Below are positions 23,740-34,785 of a stretch of DNA of 64,000 bases, piece by piece. Positions within the stretch are counted from its first letter, which is position 1; each line of letters starts with the position of its first letter. The stretch comes from Amanita rubescens (lineage: Eukaryota; Basidiomycota; Agaricomycetes; Agaricales; Amanitaceae). The stretch covers positions 1,116,001 through 1,180,000 of the forward strand of contig WION01000001.1 in assembly GCA_015039365.1 (NCBI GenBank). The letters are read 5' to 3'. The notes beneath the pieces are model-generated. The model saw only the letters and a list, made by a program, of their open reading frames with translations. It did no database searches and was not told the DNA's origin. The position numbers and the translations under genes were made by a program.

Positions 23740-26264
23740 TCATAAACCTCTATGCCTTAAATCTCGTGTCAAGCGCCAACAAAGAATCCAGGCAACAGTT
23801 GCAGCGATACCACCAAGCCTGATATGTGACATCATTAACTTGACCAACAACGAACTGTTCAAAGAACTGACCTAAATATATATACAACAGAACCGGAGGT
23901 TGACAGATTGTCCTCACGCCGATGTAGAAGGCTATGAGCAGGTGTACCTGTCATTGTCCCATTTGTCGGGACACCGACAGCCCCATGCGAAATCCCATGA
24001 TGCGCCGGAAGTACGCTTTTTTTAGGATCAAAGATGGCAAAGATGATAGCGGATATCCCAGTGACGAGGAATTGTGGGATGACGACAAATACATTATTGA
24101 TCCCCTTGGTTGGATTAGCATTGGTGGACAATCACGGAAATCAGTGACCGCACGAGTATGATTCCAGCTTTGGAACTCAATCCTCCATTTCGTCCACTCT
24201 CGTTTTCAGGTTGACCAACATCCAAACTTCCGCATTCGGGATTACTATCGACATGGTGTTCATTTGCCCGATCCTTGGATTGCGTAGCAACTTCAGAACG
24301 CTCGTATCCGTCCAAATCGTTATCGTCACCGCTCGCGGTTTCAGAACCAATTTTTGGTAAGAATGTCTCCCGTTCGCTATCAGCGCTACTTCTTGTTCGG
24401 GTGTCCATCAAGCGTATTGCTGTGACAGCATTAGTAGGAGCATGTTCGGTGAGAATCGCTTCTCCTAGCTATATACATGAGAACGCAACCTTATGATGGT
24501 GAATCTGCCTGCCTTACCAATGAGAACGGAGCCCATGTGGCAATGGCCCAAGAAAACCCCGTAATCGTGATCAGTAATGTTGCTCCATATACGCTCGAGG
24601 TGAAACTACGTCGATGACAAAAAAGTAAACAGACTGCGCTGACCATGCACCAGGTACTTACAATGTTCCAAACATACATCCGGCCACGACGAGATTGCTC
24701 AGGGTCCACAGGCTACCGAGGTGGACTTGCATTCTTCGCGGCACTCGAAATGATACCAATCTTTTGAACAACACTCGCCAACTTGGCTTTCTTTCGAAGC
24801 GTGAAGATGTATCGCCTGCGTCGCCCAATAACCTATGTCTCCTTGAAGCCTCTTCGTCGGCAGTCTCGGAAATAAAGTAAGGAAGCACAACATTACAGGA
24901 GAGCGATACCAGTGCCGAGTAGAACAGCGCCCGAGATCCAAACCGAGTAGCATCTGCGTCCACCGCAACCATGTCTTGATCAGACAAGGGGGAAGTCGAC
25001 GAAGCAAGGACAGCACGCTTATACAAATCTCCGACGTAGATTGTGGTATAAAACAATATGGGAAACCATGATAGTGAAGCACTGATTGGGGTCAGGAAGA
25101 GGCGTTTACGGAAGTCGAACACGTACAAGAATTGAATCATGAACTGATGTGCTTTGCATTAGTTCTGTATAATACTAGTCTCAAGCATACACTTACGATT
25201 TGCCTAATAACAGGTGGTAACGTAACCATGGTTGACCACATATCCTTTAATTCTTGGGTAAATGTCTGCTTGCGCGTTTTGAAGTCATCGTCTTTGACTA
25301 GGATTCGTTCTTTAACAACCACCGCCATAACAACATGCCCTGCAAAGAGTAACAGCGAGACGATGACAGAAAGCACTTCAAGTTGCGATTTTCCAAGAAC
25401 AGGGAAAAGGGAAGGGAGGTTGATATTGCCTCTGTCCAGTTTTGTTAGTGGTTGTGTAGCAAATCAGCTTCTAAAGACACACACGAAGAAGCCGATGACG
25501 CTCCCAACACCAAGCATGCGTGCAGCCCAAGCGTTCCCTGCAGGTTGGGCTGCTGAAGGAAGCGTGTCAACCAAGAGAGCACGGTCAACAGCTTGAACTA
25601 AATATCGATGTATAAGACAATTTACAGATTAAATTAATCGACATACCGGCGTTGATGGAAAAATCTATCAAGTATATGGCTAGGACGGCCAGCCATCTAG
25701 TCAAGATGTCATTCTGCTATGTTGTCAACTTTGAATTGAATCAATTGAATAAGGTCTTACGGCGTCATTGTTCCATCCACTGAATATGGAGGCTACGGGC
25801 CGGGTGAAGCCTAATAACAGCATCGAGAACATGCAGATGACTGTTCCAAGAAGCATGTAAGGCCTTCGACGACCAAAGCGTGAGGTACAGTTGTCTGCCA
25901 GGACACCTTCAGAAGTTGTCAGTGATAGGCTCAATTCTGATGCTTTCGTATCGCACCAATCAACGGCTGCATAATTAATCCTGACAATGGTCCAGCTACG
26001 AATACCATAGCCATGCTGGACTTGGAAAGGCCAGTGGAAAGCAGATAGGGAGATGCTAGGCAACAAAGTTTCAACAGACTGTCAAGAGAGTGGCGTCGCT
26101 CACGTACCATATGACATCTCAACACTCCAGAAAATCTGCACACCTAGGAGACCAATTGTCAGCGCTGGTAAATTGAGCCATGTCGGCCCAAGTATTCGTG
26201 ATGCGCCTTTGAATTTTCGGTGGACATTTTCCCCTCCCCCAGAGACTGCCGCGAAACCTGTCAT
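23740..26264 (-). CDS. Sucrose/alpha-glucoside transporter-like protein (GPH/MFS superfamily)
   Basis: Probable sugar-proton symporter of the plasma membrane or vacuole. Twelve exons: 26108-26264, 25957-26055, 25761-25906, 25647-25713, 25483-25597, 25197-25431, 25127-25143, 24662-25081, 24518-24605, 24154-24468, 23872-24104 and 23740-23818, giving 656 residues. Twelve hydrophobic helices can be followed. Signatures are GPTWLNLPALTIGLLGVQ, SYASPYLLSTGLSKS, RFGRRRPYM, VQAVDRALLVDTLP and WFPILFYTTIYVGDLY, as in S. pombe Sut1 relatives. A hydrophilic loop of about 90 residues sits between the last two pairs of helices. One exon is only 17 nt. Substrate is inferred from the family. Confidence 0.9.
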
Positions 26265-26554
26265 GGACCGTCAACTAAGGCCGCAAGACACGAGAACAGA
26301 AGTCCTGCAGTGTCACAACAGTAGCAGTACAGAGTAATTCGAAAGATTTGACACGTGATGAAATGTCGTTCCAATGCAGGGAGTTTTTACTGACCGCTGC
26401 CATGGAAGCGCATTGCCACTAGACCAGATGCGCATGTCCTCTTGTGCTTCCTTACAGTCCTTTAACTAAACCAATATCAAATGCTCTCAAATAAGGACGA
26501 GAGGTCTGCTTATATAAGCTTGCTACTGCACCACGCCCTTCTTTCAAGTTGAAC
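26265..26554. promoter_or_regulatory. Shared upstream region of transporter and PQ-loop genes
   Basis: About 290 bp between two divergent start codons (minus strand at 26264, plus strand at 26555). It must hold both promoters. A tataag sequence lies near 26512. No defined operator was recognised. Confidence 0.5.
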
Positions 26555-27861
26555 ATGGGTGAATGTATTGTGGTATATCCTTTCTCCGTCTAAAGGAAAG
26601 GAAGTCTCTGACCTTGTTTCCTAGCACCATGACTGGTTTACTGCCTCCCTCACGTTTGGTCTTTGTTGTGGGCTGGTAATCTCCTATGCACCCCAGGTGT
26701 CCTCCATTCCTTTTGTAACTGGGTGCTAGGTGGCTCATTCAAGACGTTTCAGCACTACCGAATAATAAACTCAGGGTCATCCATGGGACTTAGCCCATGG
26801 TTTCTACTTCTGGGGAGTACATCGGCGGCGGCGGGAATGTTGAACATGTATGATCTCTTACATTCCCCTTTTCAACGGTCTGATCAAATGCAGGGTGACG
26901 TTGCAATGGCCTATCGTCAAGTGTTGTAGCATTTTGGTGGGCATTTATCTTGAACGCGAGACGTGTCCTTACTCTCACAGCCCATGGGTAGTTGCTTGGA
27001 GATATCAGCTGGAATCATCCAGGTAGGATTGCAATGGTTACTGTTTACCATAATGTAAGTGTTCTTCGACATGCTCTGGTCAGTGTTGAGATCCACTTTC
27101 TCGTCAGTTTGGTTTTATACATGATATACTACCCGCAAGAAATGAAATACGAATTCGTTGATTCAGTATCCGATGTACCAGGTGCTATCAGAAAGGCCCC
27201 GAAGAAGCGCGATGAATGGCAGATCTCGATTGTACTTGCGTGGATAGTAGCAACACACTTGTACGTCTGGCGTTTTAGCAGAGCCCGCAGTGGCTTATCA
27301 CCCCTAGCGTCTTCACATGCTTCACTACGATCTATCTTTTGGCGAGCACTCCCTTTTCCCCGAATGACCTGCTGCCTGAACGTATATCCTCATGGGCGAC
27401 TTTCCTTGGGGTATCGTCTGCATTGCTAGCGGCGTTGGAATACGCGCCCCAGCTAAAGTATACTTTTGAAATTAAGCTTGTTGGTGCCCTCAGCATACCG
27501 ATGATGCTGATTCAGACGCCGGGGGCTATCTTTATGGTCCTTAGCATTGCTCTCAGGTAAGGAAATTTTCAGCGGGAGCGCCATTGCGTTAATTATTCGT
27601 TGCTGCAGGCCAGGTACAAATTGGACAAGTTGAGCTAACATCACTCACATTTACACATGGAGCTGAACAATTACTTTTGCAGGCTGGATCACGTTTGCGG
27701 TGGCAGGCATCATGCAAGGGTCTCTTCTTCTTATGTGCCTTGCCTGGAAGGTCCGACAGAAACGACTTGGCGTGGATGACTTTGGGCAGCGCATTGTGAC
27801 GACAGCCGCAACAGCATCCACTGCCGACGAGGTTACTCCATTGTTAGCGGGTAGAGCATAG
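26555..27861 (+). CDS. PQ-loop repeat membrane protein
   Basis: Relatives are lysosomal or vacuolar amino-acid exporters or sugar carriers. Exons 26555-26572, 26625-26696, 26753-26847, 26894-26920, 26992-27054, 27108-27260, 27308-27556, 27609-27628 and 27683-27861 give 291 residues. The two PQ motifs are visible: ISYAPQHYRIINSGSSMGLSPWF and EYAPQLKYTFEIKLVGALSIPMM, with helices between and after. Exon 4 is 27 nt; its donor (GTGTTG at 26921) was chosen because it alone restores a conserved Cys-Leu-Glu segment in frame. The tail DDFGQRIV and an acidic end are typical of this fungal group. Substrate unknown. Confidence 0.88.
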
Positions 27862-27883
27862 ATGAGGGGCAAAAAACGATTTA

Positions 27884-27962
27884 GGCGCTACCAGGGTTCG
27901 AACCTGGGTTTCAGGAAAGTGATCTTCAGAATCCTGAGTGATAACCACTACACTATAGCGCC
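27884..27962 (-). tRNA. tRNA-Gln (anticodon CTG) with short intron
   Basis: On the minus strand the acceptor stem GGCGCTA pairs with TAGCGCC over 7 bp. The D-arm region GTGTAGTGGTTATCAC and T-arm CCAGG-TTCGAAC-CCTGG are canonical. The anticodon arm CAGGA...TCCTG contains TTCTGA followed by about 8 extra bases, as expected for a pre-tRNA intron after position 37. Anticodon CTG reads glutamine codon CAG. It lies 22 bp after the PQ-loop stop codon. Confidence 0.9.
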
Positions 27963-28109
27963 GCTGGCGCAGAGATTAATGAGCGTGAGAATATGATGTT
28001 GACATGTGTCGAACACGTGCCATTATCTAAGCGAGCACATGTCTACCTTGAGGCGCGTCGTGGTGAGGCAAGTCGCGAGGCTGCAGGGAGTCTAGGTCTC
28101 CACCTCCTC

Positions 28110-30621
28110 ATGAAGCTTACGATTTCGACCTTTCTCTTCGTCACTCTTCAATTTGTGCTGGCACGCTCCTCAGCGACTACTACTTTTGCTTTGTGAGTGA
28201 ATTGTGTGCTCGTTGACACTCACTGACTAGCGTAGGCCCCCAGTTATGACCATATTCCCAATTCTTGCATACTCTTTGATTATTTCTGCCTTCTCCTATA
28301 TATCTGCTCGCATTCTCAAACATTTCAACTTCAGCTCGGACCTTCTCGCCTTTCTTCGTCGCAAGGGTCGTTTTGCACCGCGATCAATTACGCACGAGCA
28401 TGAACTCCTTCCAACCTCCACCGCCTCCCCATCGGCTACACCTTTGTTTGGCATGTATGCTGCATCAAGCAATGTGACTCCCCGCTCTAGCCTTGATGCT
28501 CTACCTGTCTTACCACCTCGGCTGATTTCGCCTCTTTCGTCACCGCCAGGCCCTTCACAATCTCGTCGCGTGACGAACCCTCCTCTTTCTTCATTCTCTA
28601 TCCTCAAACCCACGTTGTACAGGCACAAGCACAGGCGCAGCCGCTCTCTTGGCGTACCCACGCCTCGTCCGCGGCATTGGACATCACAATTTCCCCCTTC
28701 GCCGCCTGTTCAACAAGAGACCACTGACAGTCGACGCAGAAACAGTGAAGATGATATTCCGCTTGCATTTCTTTCTCGAGGAGCTGAACGTCCTTCTTGT
28801 GAGCTTCGCACACTTGCGTCCGCCCCCGTACTTCATGAACCGTCTATGTCCGCGCCAATCTTGTTGATTCCCGATTCTGGCCTCCAGACCTCTATTCATG
28901 GACCACTGGTTGACATCTCACCTGTGTCCCCAGATTCTACATCTTCTTCCAGTCGTCAAGCATCCTCCATAACTGGACTCTCTTATTCAGGTTCCGAATT
29001 GGCATTACAGCCTTCTTCCTCGCCTTCTGATTCGAACAGTCTATCTTCTCTGTCTAGATCGACCCAGAGTTCCGATATCGGGGCGCAGACCATAGACAGA
29101 CTCGGCGGTTTTGCCTATGACTGGGGATTTGACAATGTCAATGATATAAATTTCATCAAGAGTCCTCCAAGAACCATTGCTCTTCAGGAATCCTCATCGA
29201 TTCCGCTTCCAAGTGACCATGAGATTATCGTTGCCTCTGGGGAGCAAAGTAACAATTCCCACTCTGGAATCGGTGACCAAGCCTCGGGTGTAGCAGAGGG
29301 TGGCGTCATGCAAGACGCCATGGAGAGCGCTTTAGTTCAAGTACCAACCTCCGTACAATTGGACTTGCTCCCTATAGACGACGGGAATGACCGCTGGACA
29401 GCCGCTAATTTGGCGCATTCAAGTTCAGACCCAAGTACAGCGGAAGAAACAGAGTTTGTTACATATCCCCCTCCGCTAGTGTCAGAACTAGTGGATTCAA
29501 AGGATATTCAACCGGACGATTTCCAGGAGATCGCATCAAAAACGTCGGAAGATGACAGGGCAACGCATGAAGGTGAGACGACACCACAGAAGTCGGGCGA
29601 AGATTCTTGGGATGAGACAAGCGTTTCAACTCTGTCTTCGCTTCCCCACTTTACCATTGAGAACTCCCATGTCGAGGAGCGGCCTCTCATAGCTGTCAAT
29701 ACTTCTGATCTAATTAACCCACCCAAACGAAGAGATTCGGCTAGAGGGAGGAAATGCCTGTCGCCGTTGTCCCCCTCCCAGACTCCGACACCTCCCGCTT
29801 CACCGCCTATCACATCCATGGAAGTATCGGAAGACTTAACTGGCATTAGGAAGTCCCAACTTGGAGTAACCATGGTTTCGCTGGAGTCTGAACCCACGTC
29901 ACCCATTAGGACGAAAGAAGATGCAGCGATGGAGAAAGGACCTCTCACTCTGAGCATCGCAGACGCCGAAAAGCTCGACGAAATTCGCCGGGAAGATGTA
30001 CAAGGAGAAAACGGCGACGTTGCACCTGCAGTCGTCCTGCAAGAAGGCTCAGGGTGTGGCACTGATAAGACAGAAGACAACGTTAGCCCAGTAAGCAGTC
30101 ATGCAAGTCCGACGTGTAGCCCAAGGATTGCGCCGTCTGTATGGTCAGTGCATGCCGCAGATTCTCAACCCTTGGGGATGAGCACTGCACAAACCACGCT
30201 GGTTCAGGAAGAGGTGGCGTGGCCGAACGCGAATCCGAATCTGAAACCAGACAACGAAGGCCCTCAAAACGAGCAGGCTGATGAAGTAACATCGATTACG
30301 ACGCAGCAGCATGTTCAGCCAGCAGTCGAAGATCAAGAAACTTTGCCTGGGACATTCCCAGAGTTAGAGTCAATAGCTGAAAAACAGTCCGGGAATCTCT
30401 CTGCTTCATCCGCAGCAGTTGTAGCAGCATCCGGCATATCACATCAGCGACGAAGCATGAGAGGTCTTCCTCTCGACGTTGCGCTAGCAATGCAACTGCG
30501 CCCTGGACTTGGAGTCGGCGCGGATCCAGCTTGGATGGTTAGGTTCTTGATGGCTGTGTTCGGTTGGTTTGCAGTCATGATTGCCGGTAGGGGTGGAGAA
30601 GTCGATGTCTATGCTTTATGA
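28110..30621 (+). CDS. Large low-complexity protein with terminal membrane segments (unknown)
   Basis: Exons 28110-28192 and 28236-30621 join in frame to 822 residues. Exon 1 encodes a signal-peptide-like start, MKLTISTFLFVTLQFVLA. A second hydrophobic segment (MTIFPILAYSLIISAF) follows the splice. The body is Ser/Pro/Glu-rich and disordered with many SPP and PSP motifs. The C-terminus has LPLDVALAMQLRPG and a hydrophobic helix around FLMAVFGWFAVMIAG. It may be membrane-bound with a long loop between. No family was recognised. Without exon 1 the protein could start at 28246. Confidence 0.7.
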
Positions 30622-30827
30622 GGAATGTCTTTGATAGCTCTAACCCTTAACGTTAACGACCATGTTTATGAACTTTCAGCACTAATGATTGACCCACGGA
30701 TTCCGGTACCTTACATTCATTTAACACGATAGCTGTGTATTCGTTACCTTATGCATTCCTTACAGCTCCACGTGTACTTATTCCCTCGCATAGCACGACG
30801 AACATTGATTGCCTCTCTAATCAGGGA

Positions 30828-32468
30828 TCAGAAAACAGTAGCATCGCTTTCAATTTCGATAGGAGGACCACCAGTGGCAGGCCTGCGGAACTTGGCGATT
30901 TCGCGGCCTCCCTTCCACGTTGCCCCCTCGAGTAATTGCGCTAACGTCAGTTGAGGTTCGGTTAGGTTAAGTGATTGGCGAATAGTAGCTGCGATGCGAT
31001 CGCTGGGGAAAAAAAAGTCGACAATTTCCCAGATGCCAACTTAGAGGTGTAGCTTACAGTCCCACAACCGTAAGAGCGCGCCATTCAACGACAGCAGGGT
31101 GTGACGGAGAAGCGCGCGGGAGGCCTGTCTTTCCATCAATTGGCAGCGAATCGGGCTTCAGCTCCAGAACGCCAAAATCGATCAACAGCCCGCCTATGTC
31201 GAATCATTTATGGGCATCTCGTAGTGGAAGAGACAAGATACCATTCCGGTATTCGGGCAAGCCAGTCAAGTCCTCTTTGCCAACAATACGCCAATTTAGG
31301 GTTCGTTCCAGGACTTCAATCAAGCTGTATGCGAGCCATTGGCTCAGCTTGTGGAATGGTACGAAGTCGTCACCTTCCCCTTTGGCGATCTTTCAGTTAT
31401 TGACGCATGTAAAATTCGAGGTGAACACGACCTTTCTGGTTTCCTGCAGCTTCTTTCAAGGCAGGGCAAGGCCAGACGTCTCCAAGACTAGTTTCACCGA
31501 TTTTCGTGTGAGACGGCCACATGTTACCGAGCCCACTGATGAGGACATTCCACAGAGCGGTGAACGGCAAAATGGTGGTTCCATCGTCTGACACAGACGA
31601 TTTGGATTCCAGAAAATCTGCCTTCTACTAAGCTTGAGTCGTCAGGGGCGTCCAGAATACACACCTATCATATTGCCTGGTCTACCAGGTGCCTCGCCAA
31701 AATATTGAGAATTGTCGAGACATGCGCTAAGGTTATACAGCAGACCCGCACGTCCTTCTATACCAACGATCGGGTTAGTATTCTCATCTACCTGCATTCC
31801 TTGTTCCAGTTTCGAGACAGAAAGTTGGGATAAACCCTTTGCTGTTGAACAATCATGTACTGATCGCGCTTTTGTACGCAACAGACGTACCATCTACTTG
31901 ATGAGGATTATCGCTATTTGATGAGAAGAAACCGTCTTTGAACAAATGCACGCTGGCTACAGCAAGGCCCTCTGATCGAGAAAAGACCTTTCCCGACGAG
32001 GCTTCAGTGTATTTCCAAACATTCCCAGCACCGGCATCAAGTATCACCGAGATAAGAGTGAGATCAAGTAAACGTCGAGCTTTCTCCTTGGGATCTACAT
32101 CAACCCATCCTTGGAGGAGTGGCTCGACACGTGGAGTGCCAGCATCAAGATGACGCCAACGACTATGGGGTTGAATCTAGGGTTTATCGATGGCGAAGTT
32201 GCGGGTGAATGACCAGTAATAAAGAAATACACTCGCCTTCGTCAAGTCCGTGCCGTAGTCTCGCTACAATTTGCGTTGGAGATACTGCTGGTCAGACGCG
32301 AATCATTGTTCGTACCTTCAGGAGAACGATACAGAACCCCGCAACGGACACTTCTTTGTCCTCGTTGTAAACAAAATATTGAAGTTTGTTTTCCTTTGCA
32401 AGTTCAAACACTTTATTACACCTTTCTCTGACTGCTTTCAGCGACGTAAGGTATTCGACCGTGGCCAT
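30828..32468 (-). CDS. urc4: URC4-like protein (DUF1688), uracil catabolism
   Basis: In yeasts that have it, URC4 is needed to use uracil as nitrogen source; its exact reaction is not settled. Exons 32316-32468, 32237-32263, 31891-32176, 31665-31841, 31432-31617, 31242-31379, 31058-31193 and 30828-31002 give 425 residues. Motifs: RDYGTDLTK, PHSRWRHLDAG, ILDAGAGNVWKY, GKVFSRSEGLAVAS, GIEGRAGLL, GEAPGRPGNM, SLGDVWPCPALK and a C-terminal RRPATGGPPIEIESDATVF, all DUF1688 landmarks. The intron at 32177-32236 starts GCGAGT; only this choice joins DLTK to IQPHSRW. The gene is back-to-back with CDC20, 124 bp between starts. Confidence 0.92.
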
Positions 32469-32592
32469 GCTGGCGGTTGACTGAGTACTGACATCTGGCG
32501 AATCGATGATAAGATAAGATGTCCCACGCGGTCACGTGATTAAATGGTTCAAGTGTGCGGGCACGTGCTAGCGCGTGTTCTGCATCGTGGAC
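32469..32592. promoter_or_regulatory. Short bidirectional promoter, URC4 / CDC20
   Basis: 124 bp between divergent starts. It contains two CACGTG-type cores: TCACGTGA at 32532-32539 and GCACGTGC at 32561-32568. CACGTG is the general E-box bound by bHLH factors; whether they are used here is inference. Confidence 0.6.
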
Positions 32593-34450
32593 ATGCACCC
32601 TAACATTCCCAAAACTCCTGCGCGCAACCGCACGCGTTCAGAGGCCAAGACGCCTCTGACGCCTTCAATTCTCTCTGGCTTAGGCAATCTACGCCTTGCT
32701 TCTTCCCCGACGAAACGGCAAGGGGCACGGACAAAGACGAAATCTATACCAAGTTCTTATGACACCACGAATCCATTTATCGCTCCCCCTTCCTTTGCGC
32801 AACAATCGCGTCCCTCTTCCCCTATCAAGCGGACTACATCCAGTGGTATCCCTCTTTCTGAGGCCTTCCAGCGTCAGGCAAACGGAGGCGTTATACGCAG
32901 GGGCGGAGTGGAAAGTAGACTTGAAGTCGTCACTCGCGACTACGTTCCACCCCCTAAAGCAGAAATAAAGAGGTCCAAGTCGACACCTGCTGTGGTAAGT
33001 TGTTGCGGTCTGATCGAGAACTGGTCTTTACTTCGTTCTTCAGAATAGGGTGGGTGGAGACAAACGTGATCGGTTCATCACCAATCGCGATCCATCTTCG
33101 GCCAACATTGATTTACATTCTGTCGCCTCCACACTCGAACATCTATCGAATCCCCCTCCAACATCTTCAACATCGAGTACAGCGAATTACTCTCCAGGTC
33201 ACACGGCCAGACTGGCCGCAGCGACCGGGGTCCCACTGAACCGACGGATTCTTGGGTACCATGAACAACCTCCCGCAGCCTCATCTTCGGCTGTGACGAT
33301 GGCCGCTGATACAGCCCTTACGCAACAGCGTGAATTTGCGAGGCCCCTTTATGCCCCTCGCCCTGGTACACTGCCAAACTCCTTGGGTACTTCAAAAGCC
33401 CGGAAGATTCCAACACAGCCCGAGCGGGTGTTGGACGCGCCGGGGCTTGTTGATGACTTTTATCTCAATTTACTGTCGTGGTCGGCACAGAACACGGTTG
33501 CAGTGGCGCTTGAAGGTGCCACTTACATCTGGCGAGCCGATACAGGAACTGTTTCTCAGCTAGGCGACGCTTCCTCGACGGGTACGTTTGTGTCTTGCGT
33601 TGATTTTTCGAACGATGGTCTGTTTCTGGGTGTCGGTCTGGACTCTGGTGAAGTTGAGTTGTGGGACGCGGAGACTGGGCAGAAACTGCGGACGATGACC
33701 GGACATCAGGCCCAGGTTGGAACCTTGTCGTGGCATAATCATTTACTATCCAGCGGCTGTGGCGACGGGAGTATTTGGCATCATGATGTGCGAGTCTCAC
33801 GACATAAAGTGATGGAACTTGTGGGACACACTGGTGGAATATGTGGATTGAAATGGCGCTCGGATGGTGAGCTGCTGGCCAGTGGCGGAAACGACAATGT
33901 TGTCAACATATGGGACGGAAGGGTGGGTGAAGTCAACCCTGCGGAGGGTGCAAGAGGAAGCGCCAAGTGGACGAAGCGAAATCACACGGCAGCGGTCAAG
34001 GCATTGGCCTGGTGTCCTTGGCATTCTGCACTTTTAGCGACAGGTGGAGGGACGAATGATGCCACAATCAATATTTGGAACAGCACGACTGGCGCGCGAC
34101 TTCATACCATCAAGACGCCAGCGCAGATAACGTCGGTTATATTTGCGCCGCACAAGAAGGAACTACTAAGTACACATGGCTATCCGACCAATGCGGTCAT
34201 GCTACACGCGTATCCCAGCATGGACCGGGTTGCGGAGATACGGGATGCACATGACACGCGAGTGCTGTACTCGTGTGTGAGCCCAGCGGGAGACGTGGTA
34301 TGCACTGGAGCGGGCGACGAGAATTTGAAGTTCTGGAGGGTGTGGGATGTGACAAACGAAGAGAAAGGGAAAAAGCGGAAGGGGGCCGGTGAAGAGCTGG
34401 GCGGTGGAGTGCGCAACTCCACCAAGAGCGGTATTTTGAGTATCCGATAG
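32593..34450 (+). CDS. cdc20: Cdc20-type APC/C activator (WD40)
   Basis: Activates the anaphase-promoting complex and is the target of the spindle checkpoint. Exons 32593-32994 and 33044-34450 give 602 residues. The N-terminus is basic and Pro/Ser-rich. The C-box DRFI sits at about residue 143. KIPTQPERVLDAPGLVDDFYLNLLSW marks the start of the propeller, followed by seven WD40 repeats (for example WDAETGQKLRTM, ASGGNDNVVNIWD). The protein ends in Ile-Arg, the IR tail that docks on the APC/C. VDDFYLNLLSW and the N-terminal layout favour Cdc20/Slp1 over Cdh1. Confidence 0.93.
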
Positions 34451-34477
34451 CTAGGTTAGGGTTAATTTACAACCACA

Positions 34478-34708
34478 ATGTCTTCCTCGCAGTCCTCTTC
34501 AGCCCCGGCCATTACCCAGCAACCTGCTCCGACCAATGCCATGGCCGTAGGCGCAGAAGAACTCCAGAGCCAGAAAGCGGTCAGATTGAGGGGCGGTTGC
34601 ATCCCCTGTCCTGTGAGTTCCGCAGTCCTATAGCAGACCAAATTGTGGCTTATTACGCACCAGGATGGAGGATTCTGCTTTATCATACCAATCCCGTGCT
34701 GTTTTTGA
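34478..34708 (+). CDS. Small protein with conserved Cys-rich C-terminus (59 aa)
   Basis: Exons 34478-34612 and 34664-34708 give 59 residues. The first half is Ser/Gln/Ala-rich. The end reads RLRGGCIPCP, then across the intron DGGFCFIIPIPCCF. The RGGCIPCP-x-GG-x-C-x-IIPIPCC layout matches tiny proteins I remember from many Agaricomycetes. It resembles cysteine-rich membrane-anchoring tails, but no function is known to me. It lies 27 bp after the CDC20 stop. Confidence 0.7.
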
Positions 34709-34785
34709 GCAGAACTTTTTATATACACTACCCAATATATAAATATCATCATAATCTAGTTTGTCACAAACTATGTTTCTTGTCA

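Noticed and set aside
29508..30080. 190-codon minus-strand frame
   Set aside because: Antisense of the low-complexity 822-residue protein; composition is complementary and no splice logic supports it.
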